Source: Aureibacillus halotolerans (GTDB lineage Bacteria; Bacillota; Bacilli; Bacillales; DSM-28697). Taken from it: a DNA stretch of 64,000 nucleotides. The notes beneath the pieces are model-generated. The model was given only the letters and a program-made list of their open reading frames with translations. It searched no databases and was not told the origin of the DNA. Positions 1-11,551 of this stretch are shown in pieces. Both the position numbers and the translations under genes were made by a program. The stretch spans positions 86,269-150,268 of the forward strand of contig NZ_SNYJ01000010.1 of assembly GCF_004363045.1 (NCBI RefSeq), given 5' to 3'. Positions within the stretch are counted from its first letter, which is position 1. Each line of letters opens with the position of its first letter.

Positions 1-60
1 CTTGCTTTCCGAGGAAGCTGAAGCCGTGCCCGCGGAAAGCGAAGTATTTTGACGAAGCGG
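1..60 (-). repeat. Inverted copy of dispersed 60-bp+ intergenic repeat, cut by window edge
   Basis: The first 60 bases are the exact reverse complement of 10039-10098. The repeat contains the core CCGCGGGCACGGCTTCAGC. The rest of the element lies outside the window. It sits just beyond the gyrA terminator, so the two copies bracket the gyrA-dnaA block in opposite orientation. Similar GC-rich intergenic repeats are familiar from Bacillaceae genomes; function unknown. Confidence 0.85.
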
Positions 61-103
61 TCGAATTAATCATGTCTCTGCCTCTACAGTTGTTTATATA
101 CAC

Positions 104-142
104 AAAAAGCTACCCTCAAGTCTTTACGACCTAAGGGCAGCT
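104..142 (-). terminator. Rho-independent terminator of gyrA
   Basis: On the minus strand AGCTGCCCT and AGGGTAGCT form a 9-bp stem (one G-U) followed by TTTTT, starting about 8 bases after the gyrA stop codon. Confidence 0.8.
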
Positions 143-150
143 CTTGCGTA

Positions 151-2751
151 TTATTCGTCTGTCTCTGGATCTTCATTTGTATCTGTTTCAGTTTCTATTG
201 TGTCTGTATCTGAATCTTTATCTGCATCTGGCGCATCCTCAACCACATCCGTCTCAGTGTTCTCTGCTACTTCTGCGTCGCGCTCTTCGTCAGGAATCTC
301 GTTCTCTTCTTCAGAGCCATCTGTGTCTTCTTTCACTTTTGCCACAGTAGCTACTTTTTCATCCTCAGACAAGCGAATCAGACGTACACCTTGAGTGTTT
401 CGTCCCATTGTTGAGATGCCATCGACGGCCATTCGGATCAGTACACCTGCTGCGGTCATTAACAGAAGGTCTTCTTCGCCATCAACGGTTTTTATGGCCA
501 TGACTGTCCCATTTTTGTCGGTGATGTTACACGTTCGCAGACCTTTTCCGCCTCTGCTTTGTGTCCGATACTCCTCTGCTGGTGTCCGTTTGCCATACCC
601 TTTTTCGGTGACAATCAACACATCGGATCCTTCATCGAGAATTTCCATTCCGACGACGCCATCTTGTTTCGAGAGTGTGATCGCTCTTACACCAGTGGCC
701 GTACGACCCATGGAACGCACATCGGTTTCATGAAAACGAATCATCATGCCCTGCTTCGTCCCAATGACAATGTTTTGCTCGCCATCCGTCATGCGGACGT
801 CAATCAACTCATCCTCCTCACGTAGAGAAAGAGCGATTAAGCCGCCTTTGCGAATATTTGCGAACGCCGATAATGGCGAACGTTTGGCAATCCCACTCTT
901 TGTTGTAAAGAACAGGAACCAGTCATCCACAAATTCGTCGACGGGAATAATGGCATTCACCCATTCATCTTTTTCAATATCTAAGAGATTAATGAGTGGC
1001 AACCCTTTCGCTGTCCGGCTATATTCAGGAATTTCATAGCCTTTCGCACGATACACTTTGCCCTTGTTTGTAAAGAATAAGATCGTCGAATGCGAAGACG
1101 TCGTTATGAGATGCTTTATAAAGTCATTTTCATTCGTATTCATTCCTTGAATACCGCGCCCGCCACGTCTTTGGTTCTTATACGTCGACAATGGCAGTCG
1201 TTTAATATAGCCGTTATGTGTAAGTGACACAATGATCTGGCTGCGTGGAATTAAGTCCTCGTCCTCAATCATGTCAAAGCCGGCAGCCGCAATTTCAGTG
1301 CGACGTTCATCATAGAACCGTTCTTTGATCTCTAACAGCTCTTCACGGATAATTTCGAGCACTTTTTCTTCATCTGCCAAAATAGCCTTCAATTCAGCGA
1401 TTAAAGTAAGGAGTTCGTTATACTCCTGCTCAATTTTTTCACGCTCTAATCCAGTCAATCGTTGCAAACGCATGTCCAAAATGGCCTGTGCCTGCTTTTC
1501 TGAAAGCCCAAACCGTTCGATCAACCCATTGCGAGCGATATCCGTCGTCTGAGACCCACGGATTAAGGCAATGACTTCATCAAGATGATCAAGTGCAATA
1601 CGCAACCCCTCGAGGATATGAGCCCGTGCCTCTGCTTTACGAAGCTCATAAGCCGTACGCCTGCGGATCACGACTTTTTGGTGCTCAAGATAATGATACA
1701 AGCACTGTTTTAAAGTCAACACCTTAGGGTAGCCATCCACAAGCGCTAGCATATTAATCCCAAAGCTTGATTGTAGTGCCGTGTGCTTGTAAAGGTTGTT
1801 CAAGAGCACGTTGGCATTCGCATCACGACGCACCTCAATGACAATACGCATGCCTTCACGGTCGGATTCATCACGCAAATCAGAAATGCCATCGATTCGT
1901 TTTTCACGAACAAGTTCGGCCATCTTTTCGATAAGACGGGCCTTGTTCACCTGGTAAGGAAGCTCTGTGACAATGATCGTCGCTTTCCCGTTCGAGCTTT
2001 CTTCAATTTCGGCCTTTGCTCGAATTAAAATAGAACCTCGTCCTGTTTCATACGCCTTCCGAATGCCTGTACGTCCCAAAATGATCCCTGCTGTTGGGAA
2101 GTCTGGTCCTGGGATAATCTCCATCAGTTCAGCGATTGTAATATCAGGATCTTTGCTTAACGCAAGCACGCCATCCACGAGCTCTCCTAAATGGTGTGGC
2201 GGAATATTTGTCGCCATGCCGACAGCAATTCCAGCAGCCCCATTTAGGAGCAGTCCTGGGATACGTGACGGTAGCACGACTGGTTCGCGTTCAGAGCCAT
2301 CGTAGTTGTCCTGATAATCGATGGTGTCCTTGTTGATGTCACGGACCATTTCCATCGCAATCTTTGACATTCTTGACTCTGTATAACGCATTGCCGCAGC
2401 GCTATCGCCATCGACTGAACCAAAGTTGCCGTGGCCATCAACGAGCATATAACGAAAGTTAAAGTCCTGTGCCATCCGAACCATCGTTTCATAGACAGCT
2501 GAATCGCCATGAGGATGATACTTCCCGATGACATCGCCGACAATACGCGCTGATTTCTTGTAGGCCTTGTCAGCTGTCATCCCCATATCATTCATCGCAT
2601 ACAAAATCCGGCGGTGTACCGGCTTCATCCCATCCCGTACGTCAGGTAATGCGCGGGAGACGATAACGCTCATCGCATAATCCATAAAGGATTCGCGCAT
2701 TTCCTTGCTTATGTTAATTTCTTTTACATTGGATCGTTCTTGATCGGCCAT
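151..2751 (-). CDS. gyrA: DNA gyrase subunit A
   Basis: Subunit A of the ATP-dependent type IIA topoisomerase that introduces negative supercoils; it makes and reseals the double-strand break. The catalytic tyrosine is Y123 in the motif [13 protein letters not shown]. The quinolone-resistance region reads [10 protein letters not shown] with S84 and E88, the drug-sensitive residues. The GyrA box QRRGGRG lies at residues 527-533, which separates it from topoisomerase IV ParC. The 866-residue length exceeds the roughly 820 of B. subtilis because of a strongly acidic tail of about 50 Asp/Glu/Thr-rich residues. It follows gyrB by 56 bp and ends at a terminator, closing the dnaA-side gene block. 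Confidence 0.98.
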   Translation of the reverse strand: MADQERSNVKEINISKEMRESFMDYAMSVIVSRALPDVRDGMKPVHRRILYAMNDMGMTADKAYKKSARIVGDVIGKYHPHGDSAVYETMVRMAQDFNFRYMLVDGHGNFGSVDGDSAAAMRYTESRMSKIAMEMVRDINKDTIDYQDNYDGSEREPVVLPSRIPGLLLNGAAGIAVGMATNIPPHHLGELVDGVLALSKDPDITIAELMEIIPGPDFPTAGIILGRTGIRKAYETGRGSILIRAKAEIEESSNGKATIIVTELPYQVNKARLIEKMAELVREKRIDGISDLRDESDREGMRIVIEVRRDANANVLLNNLYKHTALQSSFGINMLALVDGYPKVLTLKQCLYHYLEHQKVVIRRRTAYELRKAEARAHILEGLRIALDHLDEVIALIRGSQTTDIARNGLIERFGLSEKQAQAILDMRLQRLTGLEREKIEQEYNELLTLIAELKAILADEEKVLEIIREELLEIKERFYDERRTEIAAAGFDMIEDEDLIPRSQIIVSLTHNGYIKRLPLSTYKNQRRGGRGIQGMNTNENDFIKHLITTSSHSTILFFTNKGKVYRAKGYEIPEYSRTAKGLPLINLLDIEKDEWVNAIIPVDEFVDDWFLFFTTKSGIAKRSPLSAFANIRKGGLIALSLREEDELIDVRMTDGEQNIVIGTKQGMMIRFHETDVRSMGRTATGVRAITLSKQDGVVGMEILDEGSDVLIVTEKGYGKRTPAEEYRTQSRGGKGLRTCNITDKNGTVMAIKTVDGEEDLLLMTAAGVLIRMAVDGISTMGRNTQGVRLIRLSEDEKVATVAKVKEDTDGSEEENEIPDEERDAEVAENTETDVVEDAPDADKDSDTDTIETETDTNEDPETDE

Positions 2752-2807
2752 GAGAATAACTCCTTCTTTGGAACGCCAGACTCTAGCGGTGAGTGCAAGC
2801 GACTAGT

Positions 2808-4781
<1,974 letters not shown>

Positions 4782-4795
4782 CTAAAGCTAATCGC

Positions 4796-5077
4796 TTACT
4801 CGCCTTGATCGTCAGCGATTAGCTGAGAGTCAAGGTCTTGAATCATATCGGCACGTTTTTTTAATGTCACCGAGGATAACGGTGAGAAATAAACAGCCTC
4901 TTTCATCACCACAATGGATTTCGTCATCCCTTCTGCAAGGTCAAACACAAGACGATCCTTTTGTGTTTCGTTGATAAATTCCTGTGTAATTAGTGATGAA
5001 TCAAGCAGGACGCGATCAAGGATAGCGACCACATCTTCAGATCGGACGACCACATCTTCTCCAATATGGATAAACAC
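4796..5077 (-). CDS. remB: Extracellular matrix regulator RemB (DUF370 family)
   Basis: Small 93-residue protein equivalent to B. subtilis YaaB/RemB, encoded between recF and gyrB as in other bacilli. It begins MFIHIGED and carries the family segment KSIVV...YFSPLSS.TLKKRA. RemB acts together with RemA in activating biofilm matrix genes in B. subtilis; it is a soluble DNA-associated regulator. The 14-residue acidic end is poorly conserved. The neighbours recF (9 bp upstream) and gyrB make co-transcription likely. Confidence 0.9.
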   Translation of the reverse strand: MFIHIGEDVVVRSEDVVAILDRVLLDSSLITQEFINETQKDRLVFDLAEGMTKSIVVMKEAVYFSPLSSVTLKKRADMIQDLDSQLIADDQGE

Positions 5078-5086
5078 CCTCTCTGA

Positions 5087-6202
5087 TCACCTCGTTTTCG
5101 TAATGTCGCCATGGCGAACAGAAAACATCGCTGCCTTCTGAATCGTATCGTGCTCTATGCCATCCACGTTCGTCGTGGTCACAAAGGTTTGTACTTTTCC
5201 CTGGATCGTGTTCAGCAAATGTGTTTGTCGAGAATTGTCTAATTCGGACAGCACATCATCCAACAGCAAAACTGGGTATTCCCCGACCTCGTGCCGAATG
5301 AGCTCCAACTCAGCAAGTTTGAGTGATAAAGCGGTCGTTCGCTGCTGCCCTTGCGATCCATAGGTTTGCACTTCTTTTTCATTCACATAAAAAAGCAAAT
5401 CGTCTCGGTGCGGTCCAATCAATGTTGAGCCCCGCTCGATTTCCTTCTCTCTAATGGCTTGAAATTTTTCTAAGTATTTTTTTACCAGTGTCGACAAATC
5501 TTCGTTTGCTGATACGTCAAGTGATGGTTTATATGCCACTCGCAATGCTTCATGCTGCTCCGTAATGCCGGCATGGATTGGCGCCGCCCATTGCTGAAGC
5601 AGCGCTAAGAAGGAAAAACGTTTGGATGTCAGTGTCGCGGCTGTATCTGCAAGCTGCTCCGTCAACACATCAAGCATCACAGGATCCTGCTTTTTCCGCT
5701 GCATGTTTTTTAATAGCTGATTTCGTTGCTTTAGCACCTTGACGTAAGTAGACAGGTGATGCATATACATAGGGCTGACCTGACCAATTTCCATATCTAA
5801 AAATCGTCGGCGAACTTGAGGACTCCCTTTCACAAGATGCAAATCCTCTGGTGCAAACATGACGACATTCAATGCGCCAAGATACATGCTCAGCTTTTTT
5901 TGTTCAAGCTGGTTCAGGCGAGCCTTCTTCCCCTGCTCTGAAATAACAAGCCGCATCGAAAGGGAAGAATTCTTTTTTACAATATCCCCTTCTATTTTAG
6001 CATAAGTCTCGTCCCATTTAATTAATTCTTTATCTCTTGGTGTCCGGTGTGATTTTGCCATCCCAAGAACATAAGCGGCTTCCATCACATTCGTTTTGCC
6101 CTGTGCATTTTGTCCAAGCAAAACGTTTACCTCAGGACTAAATTCAATGTCTGCACGGGCTATATTGCGATAGTTCGTCAGCTTTAAATGTTGAATGTGC
6201 AC
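5087..6202 (-). CDS. recF: DNA replication and repair protein RecF
   Basis: SMC-like ABC ATPase that loads RecA onto gapped DNA through RecFOR. Walker A is GQNAQGKT (residues 30-37), the signature SQGQQRT lies at 283-289 and Walker [13 protein letters not shown] at 311-322. The 371 residues match the family. It starts at ATG 6202, 14 bp after yaaA, in the classical dnaA-dnaN-yaaA-recF order. Confidence 0.97.
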   Translation of the reverse strand: MHIQHLKLTNYRNIARADIEFSPEVNVLLGQNAQGKTNVMEAAYVLGMAKSHRTPRDKELIKWDETYAKIEGDIVKKNSSLSMRLVISEQGKKARLNQLEQKKLSMYLGALNVVMFAPEDLHLVKGSPQVRRRFLDMEIGQVSPMYMHHLSTYVKVLKQRNQLLKNMQRKKQDPVMLDVLTEQLADTAATLTSKRFSFLALLQQWAAPIHAGITEQHEALRVAYKPSLDVSANEDLSTLVKKYLEKFQAIREKEIERGSTLIGPHRDDLLFYVNEKEVQTYGSQGQQRTTALSLKLAELELIRHEVGEYPVLLLDDVLSELDNSRQTHLLNTIQGKVQTFVTTTNVDGIEHDTIQKAAMFSVRHGDITKTR

Positions 6203-6215
6203 ATGTCGCCCTCCC

Positions 6216-6437
6216 TCAACGAGAGCTGATCAAGTAGGTGCCGCCTTCTGGCAAGGTCAACTGATCCCCTGGATATAATTTTCGTCCACGGCGCTCATCC
6301 ACTTCTCCATTGACCAATACCGTATATTCGCTCAAATACATCTTTGCCATGCCACCGGTGCTAATTTCACCAGTCAACTGAAGTGCTTGTTGCAACGTGA
6401 TATAAGGCGTGTCAATCACAATTTCCTCATTTTTCAT
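6216..6437 (-). CDS. yaaA: S4 RNA-binding domain protein YaaA (RlbA)
   Basis: A 73-residue single-domain S4 protein with the segment [20 protein letters not shown] followed by [10 protein letters not shown], the fold that binds structured RNA. Its invariable position between dnaN and recF in Firmicutes supports the call. B. subtilis YaaA/RlbA has been linked to ribosome assembly; I infer the same here. Start ATG 6437. Confidence 0.92.
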   Translation of the reverse strand: MKNEEIVIDTPYITLQQALQLTGEISTGGMAKMYLSEYTVLVNGEVDERRGRKLYPGDQLTLPEGGTYLISSR

Positions 6438-6501
6438 TCGTTCCGCTCACTTTCTGTCAGAGTAAGACATCGTCTCCCTATTGTACTAAAAAAACGTCCA
6501 A

Positions 6502-6543
6502 TAGAAAAGAACACCGGACAGGGCTCCTTGCCTGAACGGTGTT
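6502..6543 (-). terminator. Hairpin terminator between dnaN and yaaA
   Basis: On the minus strand AACACCG...CAGG and CCTG..CGGTGTT form an interrupted stem followed by CTTTTCT, 18 bp after the dnaN stop. It would separate dnaA-dnaN transcripts from yaaA-recF-remB-gyrBA, at least partly. The opposite strand also has a T-rich tail, so it may work both ways. Confidence 0.6.
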
Positions 6544-6560
6544 GGTGTTTTGTTTTGCAC

Positions 6561-7700
6561 TTAGTGTGTTCGCACAGGAACAATCAAATACAAAATCCGT
6601 GCGTCATCGATGCCTTTGATTATGAATGGTCTCATCGCCCCAGTAAAGCTAATTCGAATGTCAGGACTTTCAATGGCTCGGAGTGCATCCATCATAAATT
6701 TCGCAGAAAAGGAGATTTTTAAAGACTCCCCTTCAATTCCTTTTACAGCCACATTTTCGTAGACCTTACCAATTTCAGGGGAATTGGATGAAATCTCGAC
6801 ATCAGCCTCTCCCTCATTGACCGATAGTTTGACGACGTTATTACGGTCCTCTTTCGCAAGCAATGATGCTCTATCAATCGCCTGTAAGAACTCTTTTGTT
6901 TTGACTTCAAAGCTTGTTTTGCTTGAATCAGCAATCAGCTTGGACGTATCGGGATATGCTCCTTCTAGCAGTCTCGAAAAGAACAACAATCTTGGCGTTC
7001 TGAACAACACCTGTCGCTCAGTTAATACAACATCAACGCTACTATTTGTATCATCCAAAATTTTACTCAATTCACTTAAACTCTTTCCTGGTATAACGAT
7101 ACTCCGCTTCTCTCCGTCGCCACCTTCAATGTTCACCTCGCGCAATGCAAGCCGATGGCTATCTGTTGCAGTACAGATGAGTTCACCCGCTTCGATCGTC
7201 CAGTTTACACCTGTCAAGATCGGACGGGTCTCTGACGTTGAAATGGAGAATGCAGTTTGTTTGATCATCGTTTTTAATAAATCGATAGGCATTTGATACA
7301 CATTTTCTTCTTCAATCGACGGCAGTTGAGGATATTCTTCAGGGTCCATACCATTCAGATTGAATTTGGCATTGCCAGATGTAATTTGTGTGTTTAAATG
7401 ATCGAGCACTTGAATCGTTACTGTTGAATTTGGCAGTTTTTTAACAATCTCTCCAAAAAAGCGCGCCTGCAACACGATACTTCCCTCTTCAATTACCTCA
7501 ACGAATTGCTGATCCTCTTCAGTCAGAGGCACCGAGGCTTCAATGGTTACATCCGAATCGCTGCCAATAAACGAGGCGCCTTCGTCCGTCACGGTCACTT
7601 TAATCCCGGTTAATACAGGAATTGTTGTTCTTGGAGAGACGGCTTTAAGTACATCTTGTACAGCTTCGATCAGCTTATCTCTTTGAATGGAAAAATGCAT
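6561..7700 (-). CDS. dnaN: DNA polymerase III sliding clamp (beta subunit)
   Basis: Beta clamp that tethers polymerase to DNA. The 379-residue protein has the three-domain arrangement of the family, starting MHFSIQRDKLIEAVQDVLKA and ending ...LYLIVPVRTH, matching the conserved C-terminal strand that lines the protein-binding pocket. It follows the dnaA gene on the same strand, separated by the unwinding half of oriC. ATG start at 7700 with GGGGGAACA upstream. Confidence 0.97.
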   Translation of the reverse strand: MHFSIQRDKLIEAVQDVLKAVSPRTTIPVLTGIKVTVTDEGASFIGSDSDVTIEASVPLTEEDQQFVEVIEEGSIVLQARFFGEIVKKLPNSTVTIQVLDHLNTQITSGNAKFNLNGMDPEEYPQLPSIEEENVYQMPIDLLKTMIKQTAFSISTSETRPILTGVNWTIEAGELICTATDSHRLALREVNIEGGDGEKRSIVIPGKSLSELSKILDDTNSSVDVVLTERQVLFRTPRLLFFSRLLEGAYPDTSKLIADSSKTSFEVKTKEFLQAIDRASLLAKEDRNNVVKLSVNEGEADVEISSNSPEIGKVYENVAVKGIEGESLKISFSAKFMMDALRAIESPDIRISFTGAMRPFIIKGIDDARILYLIVPVRTH

Positions 7701-7859
7701 GATTGTTCCCCCTGTTATAAAGCGCTAAAGTTTGGTTGCCAGAACGAATGCTCTGCTCTTCTGAATGCCTTTTACTCTTTTAAAATCGCCTTTTCATTTT
7801 GCTGTAATGAGTTTTAAAAGAATCATTTTCTGCGCGACTATATATTGATTATAAGAATA

Positions 7860-7989
7860 AAAAAAGTAGTAGTACTCGTAGTAGGGCTTGTGGAATTGTG
7901 GATAAGACCAAAAACTTGTTGGCGTTCTAGTTGTTCACATGTGGATAGCGTGTGTATAACTGCGTGCAGCTTGTCCACATTTACCCACA
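7860..7989. other. oriC, dnaA-dnaN half: DnaA boxes, DnaA-trio and AT-rich unwinding element
   Basis: Read on the minus strand: a run of DnaA boxes (7981-7989, 7971-7979, 7951-7959, 7940-7948 and 7931-7939, forms such as TTGTCCACA and CTATCCACA), then two adjacent boxes TTATCCACA (7897-7905) and a degenerate one (7889-7897), then GCC and a DnaA-trio run CTACTACGAGTACTACTAC (7866-7884), then the AT-rich stretch TTTTTTTATTCTTATAATC. This is the order of the B. subtilis basal unwinding system (double box, GC step, trios, AT-rich DNA), so the strands should first open near 7840-7885. Confidence 0.9.
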
Positions 7990-7999
7990 GGTTAATAGA

Positions 8000-9346
8000 C
8001 TATGAAAGTTTCAGTTGCTCACGAATGCTGTCGAGCTTTGCTTGCAATTCTTTGTCAGTTTGCAGCAGCGTGGAGATTTTTTCATGGGCATGAATAACGG
8101 TTGTATGATCTCTTCCGCCAAATTCCTCGCCAATCTTAGGCAATGAAAAATCGGTTAGTTCACGAGACAAAAACATAGCGATTTGTCGAGGGAAAGCGAT
8201 GGACTTTGTACGCTTCTTTGCTTTAAAATCCTCGAGTTTAATGTTGTACTCACGACCAATGGTGCTTTGTATATCGTGAATGGTGACCACCTTTGCCTTT
8301 TGATTAGGAATAATGCTTTTTAACGCTTCGGCAGCTAAATTGGCATTAATGTCTGAGTTAATCAGTGAGGAGTAAGCAACGACTCGAATTAAGGCGCCTT
8401 CCAGCTCTCGAATATTGGTATCGATCTGATTGGCAATATACAGCATGACTTCATTTGGAATGTCAAGGCCTTCTGCTTTGGCTTTTTTACGGAGAATGGC
8501 AATTCTCGTTTCCAAATCGGGTGGTGTAATGTCGGTAATCAAGCCCCATTCAAATCGGGAACGCAGGCGATCCTCTAATGTTGGGATCTCCTTTGGCGGC
8601 CGATCGCTCGAAATGACAATTTGCTTGCTTTCTTCATGAAGCGCATTAAAGGTGTGAAAGAATTCTTCCTGAGTCTGTTCTTTGCCTGCCAAAAACTGAA
8701 TATCATCAATGAGGAGCACGTCAACACTGCGGTATTTATTGCGGAAATCAACACCACGGTTGTCACGAATGGCATTGATAAACTCATTTGTGAATTTTTC
8801 GGTTGAAAGGTATACGACCTTTGCCTGGGGATTATGATCTTGAACATAATGACCAATCGCATGCATTAAATGTGTTTTGCCAAGACCTACCCCTCCATAA
8901 ACAAAAAGAGGATTGTATGCATTGGCAGGTGCTTCAGCGACGGCTAAGGATGCGGCATGGGCAAAACGGTTACCTGAGCCGATGACAAACGTATCAAATG
9001 TGTACTTTGTATTCAACATACTTTGTGGTGTTTCGTCTGCATTGACCGATGCTTTAACGGCTGGAGCGGTTTTTTGTTCATGTGCCTCGTCCACCTGCAC
9101 CTTCGGAATAATAAAGCGCACATCTAACGCATCTCCAGTAATGTCTTCTACGGTTTGTGACACAAGGCTTGTGTATTTGTCTTCAAGCCAATCTCGCGCA
9201 AAGTCATTCGGCACGGTTACGATGAGCGTAGATTGTTCCAATTCATACGCTTTCGTTTGCTTGAGCCACGTTTCATAACTTGGCTTGCTTACTTTCTTTT
9301 TTATTTCTTCGAGGGTTTTATCCCAAAGCTCTGTAATGTTTTGCAC
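8000..9346 (-). CDS. dnaA: Chromosomal replication initiator DnaA
   Basis: AAA+ initiator that binds DnaA boxes and opens oriC. Walker A GGVGLGKT is at residues 151-158, Walker B LLIDD at 211-215, and the C-terminal box-binding signature [14 protein letters not shown] is intact. I choose GTG 9346, preceded by AAGGAGGGG at a good distance, giving 448 residues (B. subtilis has 446); a longer reading to 9397 adds residues unlike the family and runs through the ribosome site. The gene is flanked on both sides by DnaA-box clusters, so autoregulation by DnaA is expected. Its upstream leader contains a striking palindrome (9385-9413). Confidence 0.97.
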   Translation of the reverse strand: MQNITELWDKTLEEIKKKVSKPSYETWLKQTKAYELEQSTLIVTVPNDFARDWLEDKYTSLVSQTVEDITGDALDVRFIIPKVQVDEAHEQKTAPAVKASVNADETPQSMLNTKYTFDTFVIGSGNRFAHAASLAVAEAPANAYNPLFVYGGVGLGKTHLMHAIGHYVQDHNPQAKVVYLSTEKFTNEFINAIRDNRGVDFRNKYRSVDVLLIDDIQFLAGKEQTQEEFFHTFNALHEESKQIVISSDRPPKEIPTLEDRLRSRFEWGLITDITPPDLETRIAILRKKAKAEGLDIPNEVMLYIANQIDTNIRELEGALIRVVAYSSLINSDINANLAAEALKSIIPNQKAKVVTIHDIQSTIGREYNIKLEDFKAKKRTKSIAFPRQIAMFLSRELTDFSLPKIGEEFGGRDHTTVIHAHEKISTLLQTDKELQAKLDSIREQLKLS

Positions 9347-9384
9347 CCATACCCCTCCTTCATCGTCTATATGTATAAAGCAAT

Positions 9385-9413
9385 GTATGTTGTACAAAAA
9401 TTGTACAACATAC
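9385..9413. promoter_or_regulatory. Perfect 13-bp palindrome in the dnaA leader/promoter
   Basis: GTATGTTGTACAA, spacer AAA, TTGTACAACATAC. The arms match perfectly. It lies 39-67 bp upstream of the dnaA start codon and downstream of a plausible minus-strand -10 (TATACT, complement of 9475-9480), so it would fall in the transcribed leader. It could be an operator for a dimeric repressor or an RNA hairpin; no T-run follows, so it is not a terminator. Confidence 0.7.
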
Positions 9414-9514
9414 GCAATCCGTCTCTATGAAGTTGCATAAAAATACATTCGTCAAAAAACGACGATTTCAATATAGTATACTAGAAAAACAAACATCCCC
9501 AAAGAATTGCAGGA

Positions 9515-9802
9515 TGTGGATAACCGAAAACACAGGTTCGGGATAAGTAACGACGATCTATCCACAGGGTGTGGAAGATAAAATCGCAACGCCATTTAAA
9601 AATAGAGTTAAAACACAAATATGATAACAAAAAGAAGCGATGTTTGCAATGGATTGTCGAATCTTATCCACAGGCACTACAGGTTGTGGACTTCTTTTAT
9701 CCACAGGTCTATATGTTGTGGATGGTGTGTGGGTATGTTGTGGATGGAAAATCTCGAGGCGAAAAAAGCTTCCACAGCCGAATTGAAATGGGCTGTGAAT
9801 AA
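9515..9802. other. oriC, upstream half: DnaA-box cluster before dnaA
   Basis: At least nine DnaA-box-like sites: 9515-9523 (TGTGGATAA), 9558-9566 (CTATCCACA), 9664-9672 and 9697-9705 (both TTATCCACA), 9685-9693, 9717-9725, 9739-9747, and 9794-9802 (TGTGAATAA), plus TTCCACAG near 9770. Three are exact consensus. With the cluster between dnaA and dnaN it makes the bipartite origin typical of Bacillus. The interval 9803-10580 carries no convincing gene; it holds repeats described separately. Confidence 0.88.
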
Positions 9803-9960
9803 CTCCTGTTCATTTGCAGGTGAAAGAAAGTTGTTTTTTTCATTCATTCTTGTTGGGATGGGCAGTCAACTGGGTGGACGAGGGTTGTCTACTTTGAAGT
9901 GAGCGAAGCTGTCCTTTGAGAAATAAAAGCAATTTGCAATGAGCGGATTTCTACACTCTA

Positions 9961-10038
9961 AATAACACTAGCGACAAAGAAAACACGACGAGGTCTTATC
10001 GAATCGATGTTGCACGTGTGCCCTTTAGGGTACAGGGG
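9961..10038. repeat. Diverged direct repeat, copy 1 (oriC upstream region)
   Basis: The segment around ATCGAATCGATGTTGC followed by CCCTTTAGGGTA resembles 10225-10306. Both copies also share a preceding AAAGAAAA...GAGGT stretch. The copies are separated by the dispersed GC-rich repeat. Confidence 0.6.
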
Positions 10039-10162
10039 CCGCTTCGTCAAAATACTTCGCTTTCCGCGGGCACGGCTTCAGCTTCCTCGGAAAGCAAGCT
10101 TTCCTCCGGGATCTTCAGCTCGCTGTTCCCGCTGGAGTCTACGTATTTTGACTACGCTGATG
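10039..10162 (+). repeat. Dispersed GC-rich intergenic repeat, full copy
   Basis: Its first 60 bp are identical, in inverse orientation, to positions 1-60. The element has imperfect ends in inverted orientation (CGTCAAAATAC near 10045 and GTATTTTGACTACG near 10142) and an internal GC-rich core with hairpin potential. It contains no credible reading frame. It is probably one of the many palindromic intergenic repeats of Bacillaceae; size suggests a MITE-like or REP-like element. Confidence 0.75.
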
Positions 10163-10224
10163 TATGTTTCTGCGTTTTTATACATGCCACAACATAAAAT
10201 GTGACCATCATTAAAAGCTGCCAC

Positions 10225-10306
10225 TAGTGATACTCCAGCGGTAAAGAAAATAGGATGAGGTATTTTCGAATCGATGTTGCCCTTATACCCTTTAGGATAA
10301 AAGCGA
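10225..10306. repeat. Diverged direct repeat, copy 2 (oriC upstream region)
   Basis: TTCGAATCGATGTTGC and CCCTTTAGGATA mirror copy 1 at 9961-10038. From 10307 to 10580 I see no gene, RNA or repeat that can be supported. Confidence 0.55.
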
Positions 10307-10580
10307 GCGTATGGCAGCTAGTATCAAAAGCAACGACAACATTGGATTGTAGCTTTACCCAGTGATATTTAAGCTTTCCAGCCAAATAAAAGGTGCGAAA
10401 GTTAATATAAAGAGTCTTTGCAAAGGGAGAGAATGCTAAAAACAAATGAAGTGAAACCATCGAGTCGTTTGAACAATTGTTGCCAATGGGTGTAGTGCTG
10501 CTTACATAAGCTAGATCTGTCCTCATTTTAAACCTTCTTTTATAAATGAAGTCTTCATGTGCTCCTAAATAAACCTTCTG

Positions 10581-10609
10581 TTGACTGCTGTCCAGTGATT
10601 CTTTATAAT
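10581..10609 (+). promoter_or_regulatory. Promoter of rpmH
   Basis: TTGACT at 10581-10586 and TATAAT at 10604-10609 with a 17-bp spacer: a near-consensus sigma-A promoter about 40 bp upstream of the rpmH ribosome site. Confidence 0.85.
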
Positions 10610-10658
10610 TGGTAAGACTGTCTGTGAACAGTTATGTATTTAGCAGGAGGTGTAGCAA

Positions 10659-10793
10659 GTGAAACGCACGTATCAACCAAACCGTCGTAAGCGGAGTAAA
10701 GTACACGGTTTTCGTAGCCGTATGAGCTCTAGCAATGGTCGTAAAATTTTGGCAAGACGTCGCCGTAAAGGAAGAAAAGTCTTGTCTGCCTAG
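10659..10793 (+). CDS. rpmH: Large ribosomal subunit protein bL34
   Basis: A 44-residue very basic protein, [20 protein letters not shown] to ...GRKVLSA, the canonical L34 sequence. It starts with GTG at 10659 behind AGGAGGTGTAGCAA. It is the first gene on the far side of oriC, followed by its own terminator and then rnpA, as in nearly all bacteria. Confidence 0.98.
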   Translation: MKRTYQPNRRKRSKVHGFRSRMSSSNGRKILARRRRKGRKVLSA

Positions 10794-10822
10794 ACCACTG
10801 AAGGTGTCAGTGGTCTTTTTTT
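10792..10822 (+). terminator. Terminator after rpmH
   Basis: AGACCACTG and CAGTGGTCT form a 9-bp stem followed by seven T. It probably limits rnpA expression relative to rpmH. Confidence 0.9.
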
Positions 10823-10879
10823 CAACGTTTTCTATAGGAAAACACAGAAGCAAGTATTGGACGGGTTGGTGAATGTAAG

Positions 10880-11224
10880 TTGGAGAATAAACACCGATTA
10901 AAGAAAAACAAAGATTTTCAGAGCGTGTTTAAGGATGGTCGATCCACCGCCAATCGCCAGCTCGTCGTCTATGTGAAGGATAAACCCGGACAAGCCGATT
11001 TTCGTGTAGGCTTTTCCGTTTCTAAAAAAATCGGAACCGCTGTCAAACGGAACTACATTAAACGCTGCTTAAAAGAAGCCATTCGTCATCTCGATAAGGA
11101 TCTCGGCGAAAAGGACCTTATCGTGATTGCACGGAAGCCTGTTTGTAGCATGGATTGTGCCGAAATTGACAAGAGTTTACGTCATGTTCTAAAAAAAGCA
11201 GGATTTTCACGGGAGAAAAGCTAA
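10880..11224 (+). CDS. rnpA: Ribonuclease P protein component
   Basis: Basic protein cofactor of the RNase P ribozyme, which trims the 5' ends of pre-tRNAs. The RNR motif region reads RVGFSVSKKIGTAVKRNYIK, with Thr in place of the usual Asn before AVKRN. The 114 residues are a normal length. Start TTG at 10880 (N-terminus MENKHRLKKNKDF matches the family), with only a weak ribosome site, so low expression is likely. It lies between rpmH and yidC as expected. Confidence 0.95.
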   Translation: MENKHRLKKNKDFQSVFKDGRSTANRQLVVYVKDKPGQADFRVGFSVSKKIGTAVKRNYIKRCLKEAIRHLDKDLGEKDLIVIARKPVCSMDCAEIDKSLRHVLKKAGFSREKS

Positions 11225-11339
11225 ACTATCCCTACAATCATATGAATAAAGAGCCTAAAATAGACAAAGCCACAAAAACAACTTCAGAATATTGTTATCA
11301 TCGGTTCTTAAAAGAACTTGTCTACTATTATCAATTAAC

Positions 11340-11390
11340 GAGCACCGGACAAGGCAAAGCAACGAAAAAAGCGAGCGTTTCTCATAAGCC
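11340..11390 (+). repeat. 51-bp direct repeat, copy 1
   Basis: GAGCACCGGACAAGGCAAAG through TTTCTCATAAGCC recurs at 11463-11513 with one mismatch. Both copies are in the rnpA-yidC gap, about 72 bp apart, with GC-rich sequence between them that can form partial hairpins. No gene is evident between 11225 and 11551. Confidence 0.85.
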
Positions 11391-11462
11391 GTAGGCGCAA
11401 TGAAAACGCTTGTCTTTCGAGGCGCACAGCCTTGGGAGGCGCGGAGTTGCCACAAGGGCAAT

Positions 11463-11513
11463 GAGCACCGGACAAGGCAAAGCAACGAAGAAAGCGAGCG
11501 TTTCTCATAAGCC
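11463..11513 (+). repeat. 51-bp direct repeat, copy 2
   Basis: Second copy of the repeat at 11340-11390 (one difference, A to G). It ends about 25 bp before the yidC ribosome site, so it lies in the yidC leader. Confidence 0.85.
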
Positions 11514-11551
11514 TGATTTGACAACCTATGAATGGTTAGGAGGATGCATTT

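Noticed and set aside
8000..9397. DnaA with 17 extra N-terminal residues from ATG 9397
   Set aside because: The extension covers the AAGGAGGGG ribosome site and overlaps the leader palindrome; GTG 9346 matches the family start.
9569..9902. Overlapping plus-strand reading frames in the DnaA-box cluster
   Set aside because: They are built from repeated TTATCCACA and TGTGGAT sequences; no ribosome site.
10224..10526. 100-residue minus-strand reading frame in the oriC upstream region
   Set aside because: No ribosome site, no recognisable motif, and it overlaps the duplicated repeat segment.
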